The notes under the pieces were generated by a model, which saw only the letters and a program-made list of their open reading frames with translations, was not told the DNA's origin and searched no databases. This document shows positions 53,455 to 62,097 of a DNA stretch of 64,000 nucleotides, piece by piece. The stretch is from Thermodesulfobacteriota bacterium. Lineage in GTDB: Bacteria; Desulfobacterota; QYQD01. Location of the stretch: NCBI GenBank assembly GCA_031082315.1, contig JAVHLC010000005.1:124001-188000 (forward strand), in the 5' to 3' direction. The position numbers were made by a program, and so were the translations under genes. Numbering within the stretch: position 1 is the stretch's first letter; each line of letters begins with the position of its first letter.

Positions 53455-55181
53455 GTATGATGCGATGTGAGGAGATGAGCAAGGAGATTCGGGATAAGTG
53501 TATCATTCCGGGCAATCATGCCGGGAGCAGGTATTTCGCGGCCATTTCTGAACTGGTGAGGTTAAGGGAGACCGATCCGGATAACAGGGCCTTTTATCAG
53601 AAGGAGATCGACGGTATTTATTCCCTGGTCAGGGACGAAATCCTGACCTCGCAAGCCAGGCCCATATCGCCGGTCAAGTTTGGGACCTCGGGCTGGCGCG
53701 GCATTATCGGGAAAGACCTTACGGTCAAGTCGGTAAGCCAGGTGGCTCAGGCCATCGTTGATATGTACAAGGGTCTGGATAACGGTTCGGCGTTAGGCCC
53801 AAGCTTAGGGATAAAGAGTTATGAAGAGGCCAGGGAACGCGGCTGTGTGCTTGGCCATGACAATCGCTTTGGCGGCGAGATATTTGCGCAGGCCGTGGCG
53901 GAGGTATTGACTGCCCACGGCTTTCGGGTTCATTTTGCCGGTGAGTCCACCACCGGTGTCCTTTCCGCTGCGGTTATGGAGCTGGGCGCGGCCTTTTCCT
54001 GCAATCTGACCCCGAGTCACAACCCCCTGGAGTACGGCGGGTTTAAATTTAATGCGGCTGACGCCGGTCCGGCCGCGCCTGAGATCACAAGGTTTATTCA
54101 GGAGAAGGCGCAGAAGATCATCGAGGGAGACCTGCCGGTAGAGAAAGGCGTTGACTCCGCTCTCATAAGCCCGTTTAATGCCCTGGAGGTCTGGAAGGGT
54201 CTGATCAGAAAAAATAAGGCCATCCACCATATTGATTATGATGCCGTCATTGAAGAGTTTGGCCGGAGAGATGATATTGTACTAGCCGTGGACTGCGTTC
54301 ACGGCGCCAGCCGCATACACATCAGAGACCTTTTGGGCGGGGCTTCAACTGATCGATTAATCATTCTCCGCGGAGAAGACGACCCCACGTTTGGTGGCGT
54401 GGCCCCGGAGCCGTCCAGCAAAAACATGCGGTTGGTAAACGAAGCGCTTAAGGCCCGCAAGGAGAGGTTAAAACTCGGGGTTATCATGGACCCCGATGCA
54501 GACCGCATCCGTTTTACCGACGGCCGGGTAGAGATAGAGATGAATCAATTCGGGGCCCTGGCTTACCATTATATGCACGAGGTCAAAGGCATTAAGGGAC
54601 TGGTGGCGAAGACAGTGGCTACCAGCAATTTTGCCAATGCCATAGCCGCCCAATTGGGCGAGGAGGTCTTTGAGCCCAGGGTTGGGTTTAAGGAATTTAA
54701 GCCGGTTATAGACCGGGCCGTAGTCTGTTTTGAAGAGAGCGACGGTATTACCATAAAGGGACATACCCCGGAAAAGGACGCCTATATAGGGCTTATCCTG
54801 GCCCTGGCCATGACCCTTCATCTCAATCAGAATCTGGGCCGGTATCTGGCCGAGGTGCAAGGTAAGTTCGGTTATTTCTATGCCGCCCGGGATGCCGTGG
54901 TCGTATCACAAAAAGGAGAAGGACTTTCGGCTACTCTTAAGGTATTATCCCGGTATACCCCTGGGACGAGATTAAATGTCGGTACCGATGAAAAGGTTAT
55001 CAGCCGGCTCATAGATATCGATGGCTATAAAATGGTTTTTGAAGACGGGAGCTGGCTTTTAATCCGGCCTTCCGGGACGGAGCCCAAGGTCAGATTCTAT
55101 GTGGAGGCCCGCGGCGAAGAGGGCAAAAAAGACCTGTTCGATACGGCCAGGGGACTGTTGAGAGAGATCGGTTTGATTTAA
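53451..55181 (+). CDS. Phosphoglucomutase/phosphomannomutase family protein
   Basis: A 576-residue alpha-D-phosphohexomutase, interconverting 1- and 6-phosphates of hexoses. It shows KFGTSGWRGIIGKD, the phosphoserine loop LTPSHNPLEYGG, the metal loop DPDADRIRF, the sugar loop EESDGI and the phosphate loop RPSGTEPKVR. It is longer than GlmM at the N-terminus. ATGs at 53451, 53460 and 53475 are in frame; 53451 has AAGGG seven bases upstream and overlaps the stop of the hsdR fragment, so the true promoter may have been replaced by island DNA. Glucose or mannose specificity cannot be decided here. Confidence 0.92.
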   Translation: MSMMRCEEMSKEIRDKCIIPGNHAGSRYFAAISELVRLRETDPDNRAFYQKEIDGIYSLVRDEILTSQARPISPVKFGTSGWRGIIGKDLTVKSVSQVAQAIVDMYKGLDNGSALGPSLGIKSYEEARERGCVLGHDNRFGGEIFAQAVAEVLTAHGFRVHFAGESTTGVLSAAVMELGAAFSCNLTPSHNPLEYGGFKFNAADAGPAAPEITRFIQEKAQKIIEGDLPVEKGVDSALISPFNALEVWKGLIRKNKAIHHIDYDAVIEEFGRRDDIVLAVDCVHGASRIHIRDLLGGASTDRLIILRGEDDPTFGGVAPEPSSKNMRLVNEALKARKERLKLGVIMDPDADRIRFTDGRVEIEMNQFGALAYHYMHEVKGIKGLVAKTVATSNFANAIAAQLGEEVFEPRVGFKEFKPVIDRAVVCFEESDGITIKGHTPEKDAYIGLILALAMTLHLNQNLGRYLAEVQGKFGYFYAARDAVVVSQKGEGLSATLKVLSRYTPGTRLNVGTDEKVISRLIDIDGYKMVFEDGSWLLIRPSGTEPKVRFYVEARGEEGKKDLFDTARGLLREIGLI

Positions 55182-55182
55182 G

Positions 55183-55459
55183 CTCTCAGCTATCAGCATT
55201 CAGCGCTCAGCAAAAAAGATAAATGTTGAGCCTTTTGCAAAAGTCTTGTAAATGGCGTTCTTGTCATTCCGGCGAACCCCGGATCGGGGGCCGGGGCAGG
55301 CGCCGGAATCCAGTAATTTCAAGCAGATTGAGATACCTCTGGACACCGGGTTTCACCGGTGTGACGATTTTTGCAAGAGCCTCTGTTGTAACATGCAGTT
55401 ATTATCCTGCGAGCTGACCGCTGACGGCTGAAAGCTTTTTGGAAATGGCGTGAGGGATT
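55183..55459. repeat. Spacer of TCAGC arrays around a long imperfect palindromic element
   Basis: CTCTCAGCTATCAGCATTCAG follows the mutase stop directly, and GCTGACCGCTGACGGCTGAAAG occurs at about 55413-55434. Between them, 55228-55382 is an element with inverted ends (GAGCCTTTTGCAAAAGTC, and GATTTTTGCAAGAGCCTC on the right). Two internal palindromes lie inside: GTCATTCCGGCG with CGCCGGAAT, and CTGGACACCGG with CCGGTGTG. No transposase is present; it looks like a non-autonomous dispersed element. Confidence 0.65.
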
Positions 55460-56890
55460 ATGTTTGACTTAGATATGAGCTTAAATAAGGTGCCTGAAAA
55501 GGTGCAGAGGGTCCATCTTATGGGTATCTGCGGGACAGGTATGGGCGCTTTGGCCGGGATGCTCAAGGAAAAAGGCATTGAGGTCACCGGTTCCGATACC
55601 CAGGTCTATCCGCCTATGAGCACTTTTTTGGCCTCGCTCGGTATCAAAATCTTTCAGGGCTATAGCCCTGATAACTTAAATCACCATCCGGACCTGGTCA
55701 TTGTCGGCAACGTGATCCGCCGCGAAAATGAAGAGGTACGCGGCCTGGCCGAAAGGAAGATACCCTTTGTCTCTTTTCCCCAGGCGTTGAGACACCTTTT
55801 CTTAAAGGGAAAAATCCCGCTGGTGGTGGCCGGAACCCATGGAAAGACCACTACGGCCTCCATTTTGGCGGCCATACTGGAACATGCCGGGTCGGACCCG
55901 GGTTTCATGATCGGGGGTATCGTCAAGGGGTTTGGGCGCAATTATAAACTGGGTAAGGGCCCTTATTTTGTAATAGAAGGCGATGAATATGATACGGCCT
56001 TTTTTGACAAGGGGCCTAAGTTCCTGCACTACCAGCCCCATATAGCCATATTGACCAGCGTGGAGTTCGATCATGCCGATATCTATCGGGATCTGGCGGA
56101 GGTAAAGGATGCCTTCCGGCGTTTTGTCCGGATTATCCCGGCGTCGGGCGCCTTGGTGGCGCATACCGAGGACGGGATAGTAAGAGAGGTTATTAAGGAT
56201 GCCCCCTGCCCGGTTATGGGATACGGTGAAGACAAGGGGTTGACATGGACCCTGGCATATTGTCTGACTGAAGAAGGAAAGACGAGGTTTTCCGTTAAAA
56301 AAGAGGGCGGATCTTATGCCGAATTCATCAGCCCGCTTATAGGCAGGCACAATGCCCTGAATACCCTGGCAGTTATAGCGGTGTTGGACAGGATAGGACT
56401 TTCGCCGGAGGCGATTCAGGCCGGTCTGTCTTCCTTCCGGGGTGTGTGCCGCCGGCAGGAGGTAAGGGGTATAAAGAATGATATCACGGTCATAGACGAT
56501 TTTGCCCACCACCCCACGGCCGTGCGCGAGACCCTTCTGGCCCTCAGGGCTGCTTATCCGGGGAGGCGTTTGATAGCGGTTTTTGAACCACGAACCAATT
56601 CCAGCCGTCGCAAGGTATTTCAGGATGATTATGCCCTTTCATTTGATGCGGCTGATTCCATAATTGTGCGTGAACCGCCTGGTCTGGAAAATATCCCGGA
56701 ACAGGATCGCTTCTCTTCCAGGAACCTGGTTGAGGATTTAAAGACACGGGGCCGGACCGCCTATTATTTTCCTGACACAGACGGCATATTAGGATTTTTG
56801 AAGGAACATGCCGGGGGAGGGGATGTAATTGCCATTATGTCCAACGGCGGTTTTGACAATATCCATGAAAAATTGCTGGCTATTTTATGA
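55460..56890 (+). CDS. mpl: UDP-N-acetylmuramate:L-Ala-gamma-D-Glu-meso-DAP ligase
   Basis: Reattaches recycled murein tripeptide to UDP-MurNAc. The 476-residue Mur-ligase-fold enzyme starts with the Rossmann motif HLMGICGTGMGALAGML, has the ATP loop GTHGKTTTASILAAI, the GDEYDTAFFD motif typical of Mpl, DFAHHPTAV and EPRTNSSRR. The ATG at 55460 follows a GAGGG site. It complements ldcA, found 12 kb upstream across the RM island. Confidence 0.95.
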   Translation: MFDLDMSLNKVPEKVQRVHLMGICGTGMGALAGMLKEKGIEVTGSDTQVYPPMSTFLASLGIKIFQGYSPDNLNHHPDLVIVGNVIRRENEEVRGLAERKIPFVSFPQALRHLFLKGKIPLVVAGTHGKTTTASILAAILEHAGSDPGFMIGGIVKGFGRNYKLGKGPYFVIEGDEYDTAFFDKGPKFLHYQPHIAILTSVEFDHADIYRDLAEVKDAFRRFVRIIPASGALVAHTEDGIVREVIKDAPCPVMGYGEDKGLTWTLAYCLTEEGKTRFSVKKEGGSYAEFISPLIGRHNALNTLAVIAVLDRIGLSPEAIQAGLSSFRGVCRRQEVRGIKNDITVIDDFAHHPTAVRETLLALRAAYPGRRLIAVFEPRTNSSRRKVFQDDYALSFDAADSIIVREPPGLENIPEQDRFSSRNLVEDLKTRGRTAYYFPDTDGILGFLKEHAGGGDVIAIMSNGGFDNIHEKLLAIL

Positions 56891-56922
56891 GGTTACGAAA
56901 TGAAGCCTCATTCAAATTTCGC

Positions 56923-56949
56923 TTGACAAATATAAATGATGGTTATAAA
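56923..56949 (+). promoter_or_regulatory. Possible sigma-70-type promoter of the qrc operon
   Basis: A perfect TTGACA is followed 15 bp later by TATAAA (ATAAAA at 16). The spacing is short, but the AT-rich context and position about 40 bases before the start fit. Confidence 0.45.
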
Positions 56950-56989
56950 AGAGTCGCAGCTAAAGGTATAAGGGGGAGGCTTGACCGAG

Positions 56990-57580
56990 ATGTCTGAAGA
57001 GCACGTATCGACTGGAGGAAGAGAAGGGGGACACAAGCAGGCCGGCGGGGGGTTAGGTATGCTGGCTGCTGGTTTTGTAGTAGCCATTGTGGTTGGCTGG
57101 CTTCTTTACCCGGCTATTGTCATGTCTTCGAAGCCTCAACCCATTAATTTCAACCATAAGGCGCACGGCGCAGAAGGAGCGGGATTAGCCTGTGACGGTT
57201 GCCATACTTTCCGTGAAGATGGCAGTTTTACCGGCATTCCCAGGCTGGACAATTGTATCCAGTGTCATGCATCGGCGCAGGGTGAGAGTCCGGAAGAGGC
57301 CAAGCTGGTCGAACAGTATGTCACGCCCAATAAGGAGATACCGTGGCTTAGTTATTCCTATCAGCCATTGTGTGTCTTCTTTTCCCATGCCGCCCATGTC
57401 AAAATGGCTCAACTGGAATGCACGACATGCCATGAGGATATGAGCAAATCCAGTAGCAGTCCTCCGGTAAAGGTCTATAGAATATCAGGCTACAGCAAGA
57501 ATACCATGTCCATGGAAGCGTGTGAGGATTGCCACGCCAAAAAGGGCACGAGCAACGCCTGCTTTGTGTGTCATAAATGA
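56990..57580 (+). CDS. qrcA: Menaquinone reductase, multiheme cytochrome c subunit QrcA
   Basis: Periplasmic, membrane-anchored electron entry subunit of the Qrc complex, which takes electrons from cytochrome c3 fed by hydrogenases and formate dehydrogenases and reduces menaquinone. The 196-residue protein has an N-terminal hydrophobic anchor (about 20-45) and five CxxCH heme motifs: CDGCH, CIQCH, CTTCH, CEDCH and CFVCH. QrcA is described as hexaheme, so a sixth site, if present, is non-standard; HAAH around residue 135 could be a ligand region. The chosen ATG at 56990 lies ten bases after GGAGG; a TTG at 56981 is too close to that site. Confidence 0.9.
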   Translation: MSEEHVSTGGREGGHKQAGGGLGMLAAGFVVAIVVGWLLYPAIVMSSKPQPINFNHKAHGAEGAGLACDGCHTFREDGSFTGIPRLDNCIQCHASAQGESPEEAKLVEQYVTPNKEIPWLSYSYQPLCVFFSHAAHVKMAQLECTTCHEDMSKSSSSPPVKVYRISGYSKNTMSMEACEDCHAKKGTSNACFVCHK

Positions 57581-57624
57581 TGTTGGGAGTTTGTTTAACC
57601 AAAAGTTGTAAAGAGGGTTAATCT

Positions 57625-59949
57625 ATGAAATTAGATCGGAGAGGATTCCTGAAATTTGCTGTCGGGGGTGTAGTGGGGACCCTGGCCACGCCCATACCCT
57701 GGGACATGCTCGATGAATCGGCTAAATTTACCGACCTTTGGGCCCCGGAGCCGGCTAAGGGGCCGTCTTCATTTGTTCATAGCACCTGCCGGCTTTGCCC
57801 GGGAGGCTGCGGTATAACTCTGCGGCTGGTTGAGGACAAATCGGGTCGCGATGAGTGGCGGGGCTGGCATCATAAAGAATTTATAGACAGGCGCAAGCTT
57901 CCGGCAGTGCCGCTTCGGGCGGTTAAGATTGCCGGTAACCCTGACCACCCGGTAAACCGCGGCGGGATTTGCCCGCTGGGAGCGGCTGGATTACAGCTCT
58001 TATACGGGACAAACCGTATAACCGCCCCGCTTAAGAGGACAAATCCGAGGGGAGAAGGCGAGGCCGCCTGGGAAAAGATTACCTGGGATGAAGCCCTCAA
58101 TATAGTGACCGGAAAATTAAGGGAGATACGGGAAGCCGGCAATTCGCATACGGTGGCCTGTATCCTGGATAACAAAAAAGGACTGACTGCAGAATTAATA
58201 GACCGGTTTTTCCGTGCCTATGGTTCTCCCAACGTGATTACTATGCCTTCACAGGAGGATGTTGAGACCGTAGGCCTGTCATTGATGCAGGGAACAGGCG
58301 GGCATTTGGCCTATGACCTGGAAAACAGCAAGTACGTGCTGTCCTTTGGGGCGGCATTACTGGAGGGCTGGGGCGCCCCGGTTCATAACATGATGGTGTT
58401 TGGAAAGTGGCAGGGGGCGAGTGAGCATGCCCTGGTTCAGATAGAACCAAACTGTTCCATTACTGCCTCCAAGGCGGATAAATGGCTGGCGGTAAAACCG
58501 GGGACTGAGGCTGCTCTGGCCCTGGGCATGGCCAACGTCATCGTTACGGAAGGGCTGTATGACCGGTCATGTATCGCGCGTTGCCAGGGATTTGAAGGAT
58601 TCAAGGCGCTCCTTGAGAGTGAATATGATCCCCGTAAGGTCTCAGAGATAACAGGAATCCCGGCGAACGTCATCGCCAATACAGCCCGTGCCTTTGCCGT
58701 GACTAAGCCTGCGGTTGCGGTCTATGGCCGCGGACAGGGAGTGATGTCCGGCAACCTGGCAGAATTCATGAGTATCTATAGTCTAAACGCCCTGGTAGGT
58801 AGTATCGGAGCAAAAGGCGGGGTGGTTGTACAGCGGGAGGTGCCGTTTAGTTCCTGGCCGGCGCTGGCAACAGATGCGGTAGCCCAGCAGGGACTCGCCC
58901 AGCCACGGATCGATGGGGAAGGCGGGGAGATTAAGCATGGCGTTTGCATGTCGCATAACTTGACCGCAGCGCTTAAGAGTGGCGCGGTTAATGCCCTGGT
59001 AGTCCACGAAGCCAATCCGTGCTATGCGCTGCCCAGGGCCAATAAGTTTGAGGAAGCGGCGGCAAAAGTGCCCTTTGTGTTGGCCCTTACGAGTTGTATG
59101 AATGAAACCGCCCGGTCGGCAGATATTATTTTGCCGGTTGCTTCTTATCTGGAAAGGCTGGAGGATGTAACTTCGGCGGCCCGGGTTCCTTACGCCTCCA
59201 TGAGTTTGACCCGGCCCGTTCTGGCTAATGTACCTGAGGCCAGGCACCCCGGAGATGTCTTCCTGACTTTGGCCAGGGCCATGGGCGGAAGCGTCAGTAG
59301 CTCGCTTCCCTGGGATAACTTCGAGGCCTTGCTCAAGGAAAAAGTCGGGGGGATTTTTGCCTCCAGACGAGGCCGGATCGGGGATCAGGAAGTGGCCATG
59401 CTCGGCTCGCCAGATGAGCTATGGGAAGGTCTCAATGCCGGGAAGTGCTGGTATGAGGAGCCGATATTTGGAGGCGGGGGGCTTACATTTAGTCCTCAGG
59501 GCCGGACACCGCGCCTTGAGCCGGTAAGCTGGATGAAGGCTTCTCGAGAGTTTCCGATGCTTTTAGTGGCTTATGAGAATATCAATATAGCAAATCGCAG
59601 GGCAGTGGACACGCTACCCTATCTAACGAAAAATATCGATAACACTGTCCTTCAGAAACAAGACCTTTTGGTTCGGGTAAATCCAGAGACGGCCGGCCGG
59701 GTGAGACTGGTTGAAGGGGATGCGGCTACAGTTCAATGTCCTGCCGGAAGATTATCAGTTCGTGTTCACATGGATGTGGGTATGATGCCGGGTGTTATCG
59801 GCATCCCCCTCGGACTGGGGCATAGCAACGATGACCCGTTTTTGACTGGGAAAGGCGTTAATGCCTATGAGATACTCGAGCCGGAATTAGACCCGGTGAC
59901 TGGCCTGGCTGTGTGGTGGGGAACGCGGGCTAAACTTATAAAAGTATGA
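57625..59949 (+). CDS. qrcB: Menaquinone reductase, molybdopterin-oxidoreductase-family subunit QrcB
   Basis: A 774-residue protein of the DMSO-reductase superfamily, exported by the Tat route: LDRRGFLKFAVGG is a twin-arginine signal. An N-terminal Fe-S motif (CRLCPGGCGITL, then GGICPLGAAG) and the superfamily core follow. In characterised Qrc complexes this subunit carries no molybdenum and acts as an electron conduit; the call here rests on gene order. It lies 44 bp after qrcA and 9 bp before qrcC. Confidence 0.93.
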   Translation: MKLDRRGFLKFAVGGVVGTLATPIPWDMLDESAKFTDLWAPEPAKGPSSFVHSTCRLCPGGCGITLRLVEDKSGRDEWRGWHHKEFIDRRKLPAVPLRAVKIAGNPDHPVNRGGICPLGAAGLQLLYGTNRITAPLKRTNPRGEGEAAWEKITWDEALNIVTGKLREIREAGNSHTVACILDNKKGLTAELIDRFFRAYGSPNVITMPSQEDVETVGLSLMQGTGGHLAYDLENSKYVLSFGAALLEGWGAPVHNMMVFGKWQGASEHALVQIEPNCSITASKADKWLAVKPGTEAALALGMANVIVTEGLYDRSCIARCQGFEGFKALLESEYDPRKVSEITGIPANVIANTARAFAVTKPAVAVYGRGQGVMSGNLAEFMSIYSLNALVGSIGAKGGVVVQREVPFSSWPALATDAVAQQGLAQPRIDGEGGEIKHGVCMSHNLTAALKSGAVNALVVHEANPCYALPRANKFEEAAAKVPFVLALTSCMNETARSADIILPVASYLERLEDVTSAARVPYASMSLTRPVLANVPEARHPGDVFLTLARAMGGSVSSSLPWDNFEALLKEKVGGIFASRRGRIGDQEVAMLGSPDELWEGLNAGKCWYEEPIFGGGGLTFSPQGRTPRLEPVSWMKASREFPMLLVAYENINIANRRAVDTLPYLTKNIDNTVLQKQDLLVRVNPETAGRVRLVEGDAATVQCPAGRLSVRVHMDVGMMPGVIGIPLGLGHSNDDPFLTGKGVNAYEILEPELDPVTGLAVWWGTRAKLIKV

Positions 59950-59958
59950 GGTTGAGAT

Positions 59959-60735
59959 ATGAGTGAGCATCATGAGGTCGCCAGCAAAGAAAAATACGGC
60001 ATGGTTATTGACCTGGATAAGTGTACGGGCTGTGGCACATGTACGGTAGCCTGTCTTTCAGAGAATAACCATTACGTTCGGGAAGATGAGTCGGACAAAC
60101 TCCATAGCATTACCTGGATGAAGGTCTATAAGGTAACAAACGGGGAGCCGTTTCCAAATACAAAGGTGGCTTTCATCCCGCGTCCCTGTATGCACTGCGA
60201 TCACCATACACCGTGCGTTTCAGTGTGCCCGGTCATGGCTACAGACTACAATCCGTTAACCGGCATTGTCAGTCAGATTTACACCAGATGTATAGGTTGC
60301 CGGTACTGCGTTGGGGCCTGCCCTTACCATGCCCGATATTTCAACTGGTGGGATCCGGTATGGCCGGAAGGCATGCATAAGTTATTGAACCCGGATATGT
60401 CCCCGCGTATGCGCGGTGTGGTGGAGAAATGCAGCTTTTGCAATCACCGGCAACAAAAGGCCAAAGATAAAGCCTACGTGGAAGGCCGTAAGGAACTGAA
60501 GGATGGCGAATATGTGACCGCCTGCGCTGAGGCCTGTCCCACCGGGGCTATTACCTTCGGCAACATGAAAGATCCGGAAAGCGCCGTAGCCAAACTTATT
60601 AAGAGTCCGGGGGCCTTCCGGTTGCTTGAGAAGCTGGGCACTGAGCCGAAGGTCTATTATTTGAGCAGTGAGTCCTGGATCAGAGAATTAGCGGATAATG
60701 CGTTGGGGAGAAAGAGGACGGGCGGTCTGGCTTAA
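59959..60735 (+). CDS. qrcC: Menaquinone reductase, iron-sulfur subunit QrcC
   Basis: A 258-residue ferredoxin-like subunit with cysteine sets for four cubane-type clusters: CTGCGTCTVAC, CMHCDHHTPCVSVCP, CIGCRYCVGACP and CSFCNHRQQ with CAEACPTGA. It starts MSEHHEVASKEKYGMVIDLDKC with no signal peptide of its own, as is usual for subunits exported together with a Tat partner. It passes electrons between QrcB and the membrane subunit QrcD. The ATG is preceded by a GAGGTTGAG stretch. Confidence 0.94.
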   Translation: MSEHHEVASKEKYGMVIDLDKCTGCGTCTVACLSENNHYVREDESDKLHSITWMKVYKVTNGEPFPNTKVAFIPRPCMHCDHHTPCVSVCPVMATDYNPLTGIVSQIYTRCIGCRYCVGACPYHARYFNWWDPVWPEGMHKLLNPDMSPRMRGVVEKCSFCNHRQQKAKDKAYVEGRKELKDGEYVTACAEACPTGAITFGNMKDPESAVAKLIKSPGAFRLLEKLGTEPKVYYLSSESWIRELADNALGRKRTGGLA

Positions 60736-60781
60736 AAACAAGAGTTAAATCCTGAATTTTGGTTGAAAAGAGGGGAAGTAT

Positions 60782-62020
60782 ATGGATCGTGCATGGATAC
60801 CAGAAGGGGTTCAAAGATGTGGCGCCGGGGCCTTTTTTTCATGGATGGCGCTTTGGTTGTTCGTGCTGGGTGCTGCCGTAAGTACAGCCCTGTTGATACT
60901 CTGGAAGGGCCTGAATCAGACGAATATGAATGATTACTTCGGGTTCGGCGCCTGGATCACTGTCGATTTAGGGGTAATCGCCCTTGGAGCCGGGGCCTTT
61001 TTCAGCGGCTTTCTTACCTACGTGGTACGGGTAAAGGAACTCAAGGCCCTTATTAATTTTGCCGTTATCATCGGGTTCATCTGTTACAGTAGCGCTCTAT
61101 TGATACTGACCCTGGATATCGGCCAGCCGCTTCGGGGTTGGTTCGGTTACTGGTTCCCCAACATCCACTCCATGCTGACCGAAGTTATCTTTTGCATCAC
61201 CCTGTATTTTACGGTTTTGACTATTGAGTATGTACCCTTAATCCTCGAAAACCGGAAGATATACGCTAATCCGGTGGCACACACCCTGAGCCACAATTTT
61301 CATGAGGCCATGGCCATCTTTGCGGCCATTGGCACATTCCTTTCCTTCTTCCATCAAGGTTCTTTGGGCGGCATGTATGGCGTAATGTATGCCCGGCCGT
61401 TTGCCTTCCGGGAAGGCTTTTTTGTCTGGCCCTGGACATTCTTCCTCTTTATCTTCTCGGCGATTTCTACCGGACCAACGTTCACCGTTCTTGTCACCAT
61501 GATCTTGCAGAAGGTGACAAAAAAACGGCTTGTACCCCGGGAGTCGCTTTCTGTCCTGGCCAAGATAGCAGGTTGGTTGCTTTGTGGTTATGTTATCGCG
61601 AAGACAGTGGATACCTATTACTGGGCTACGCATATCCTCCCGGCGAGAGGTCTTACCTTTGGCGAGCAGTACCATGGATACCAGTATGGTATGTGGTTGC
61701 CGTTTGTAGAGATTGGTTTGTGTGGTGTAATCCCGGCCCTTATCCTTATCATCCGCCGCCTGCGCGAGAATGACAAATGGCTGGCGCTTGCCTGTGTCCT
61801 GGCTTCAGCTGGCGTGGTTCTTAACCGCTTTATCTTTACTGTGCAGACGCTGGCCATGCCTGTGTATCCATTTGACAAGTGGTATACCTACTTCCCGAGC
61901 TGGCAGGAATGGGTGACCTCACTGGCCGTAATTGCTTATGGCGCCTTGGTTATCTCTCTTTCATATCGTTACCTGCCGGTATTTCCGTATGAAAGGGATT
62001 TGAATCCGTCGGCCAGATAG
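60782..62020 (+). CDS. qrcD: Menaquinone reductase, NrfD-like membrane subunit QrcD
   Basis: A 412-residue polytopic protein of the NrfD/PsrC family with about ten membrane helices, the first at about 17-40. It is the quinone-interacting anchor. Segments such as FHEAMAIFAAIGTFLSFFHQG and LTLDIGQPLRGWFGYW are typical. It closes the four-gene operon; AGAGGGGAAG precedes the ATG and an intrinsic terminator follows. Confidence 0.93.
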   Translation: MDRAWIPEGVQRCGAGAFFSWMALWLFVLGAAVSTALLILWKGLNQTNMNDYFGFGAWITVDLGVIALGAGAFFSGFLTYVVRVKELKALINFAVIIGFICYSSALLILTLDIGQPLRGWFGYWFPNIHSMLTEVIFCITLYFTVLTIEYVPLILENRKIYANPVAHTLSHNFHEAMAIFAAIGTFLSFFHQGSLGGMYGVMYARPFAFREGFFVWPWTFFLFIFSAISTGPTFTVLVTMILQKVTKKRLVPRESLSVLAKIAGWLLCGYVIAKTVDTYYWATHILPARGLTFGEQYHGYQYGMWLPFVEIGLCGVIPALILIIRRLRENDKWLALACVLASAGVVLNRFIFTVQTLAMPVYPFDKWYTYFPSWQEWVTSLAVIAYGALVISLSYRYLPVFPYERDLNPSAR

Positions 62021-62051
62021 AAAAAATTATAAATTTTTTGAAGTACGCGGG

Positions 62052-62086
62052 AGGCCTGCTTTGTTGATATAAAGCAGGCCTTTTTT
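62052..62086 (+). terminator. Intrinsic terminator of the qrc operon
   Basis: AGGCCTGCTTT and AAAGCAGGCCT form an 11-bp perfect stem with an 8-base loop and a T-run. It lies between convergent qrcD and nadB. Confidence 0.92.
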
Positions 62087-62097
62087 GTGGCCGGCGG

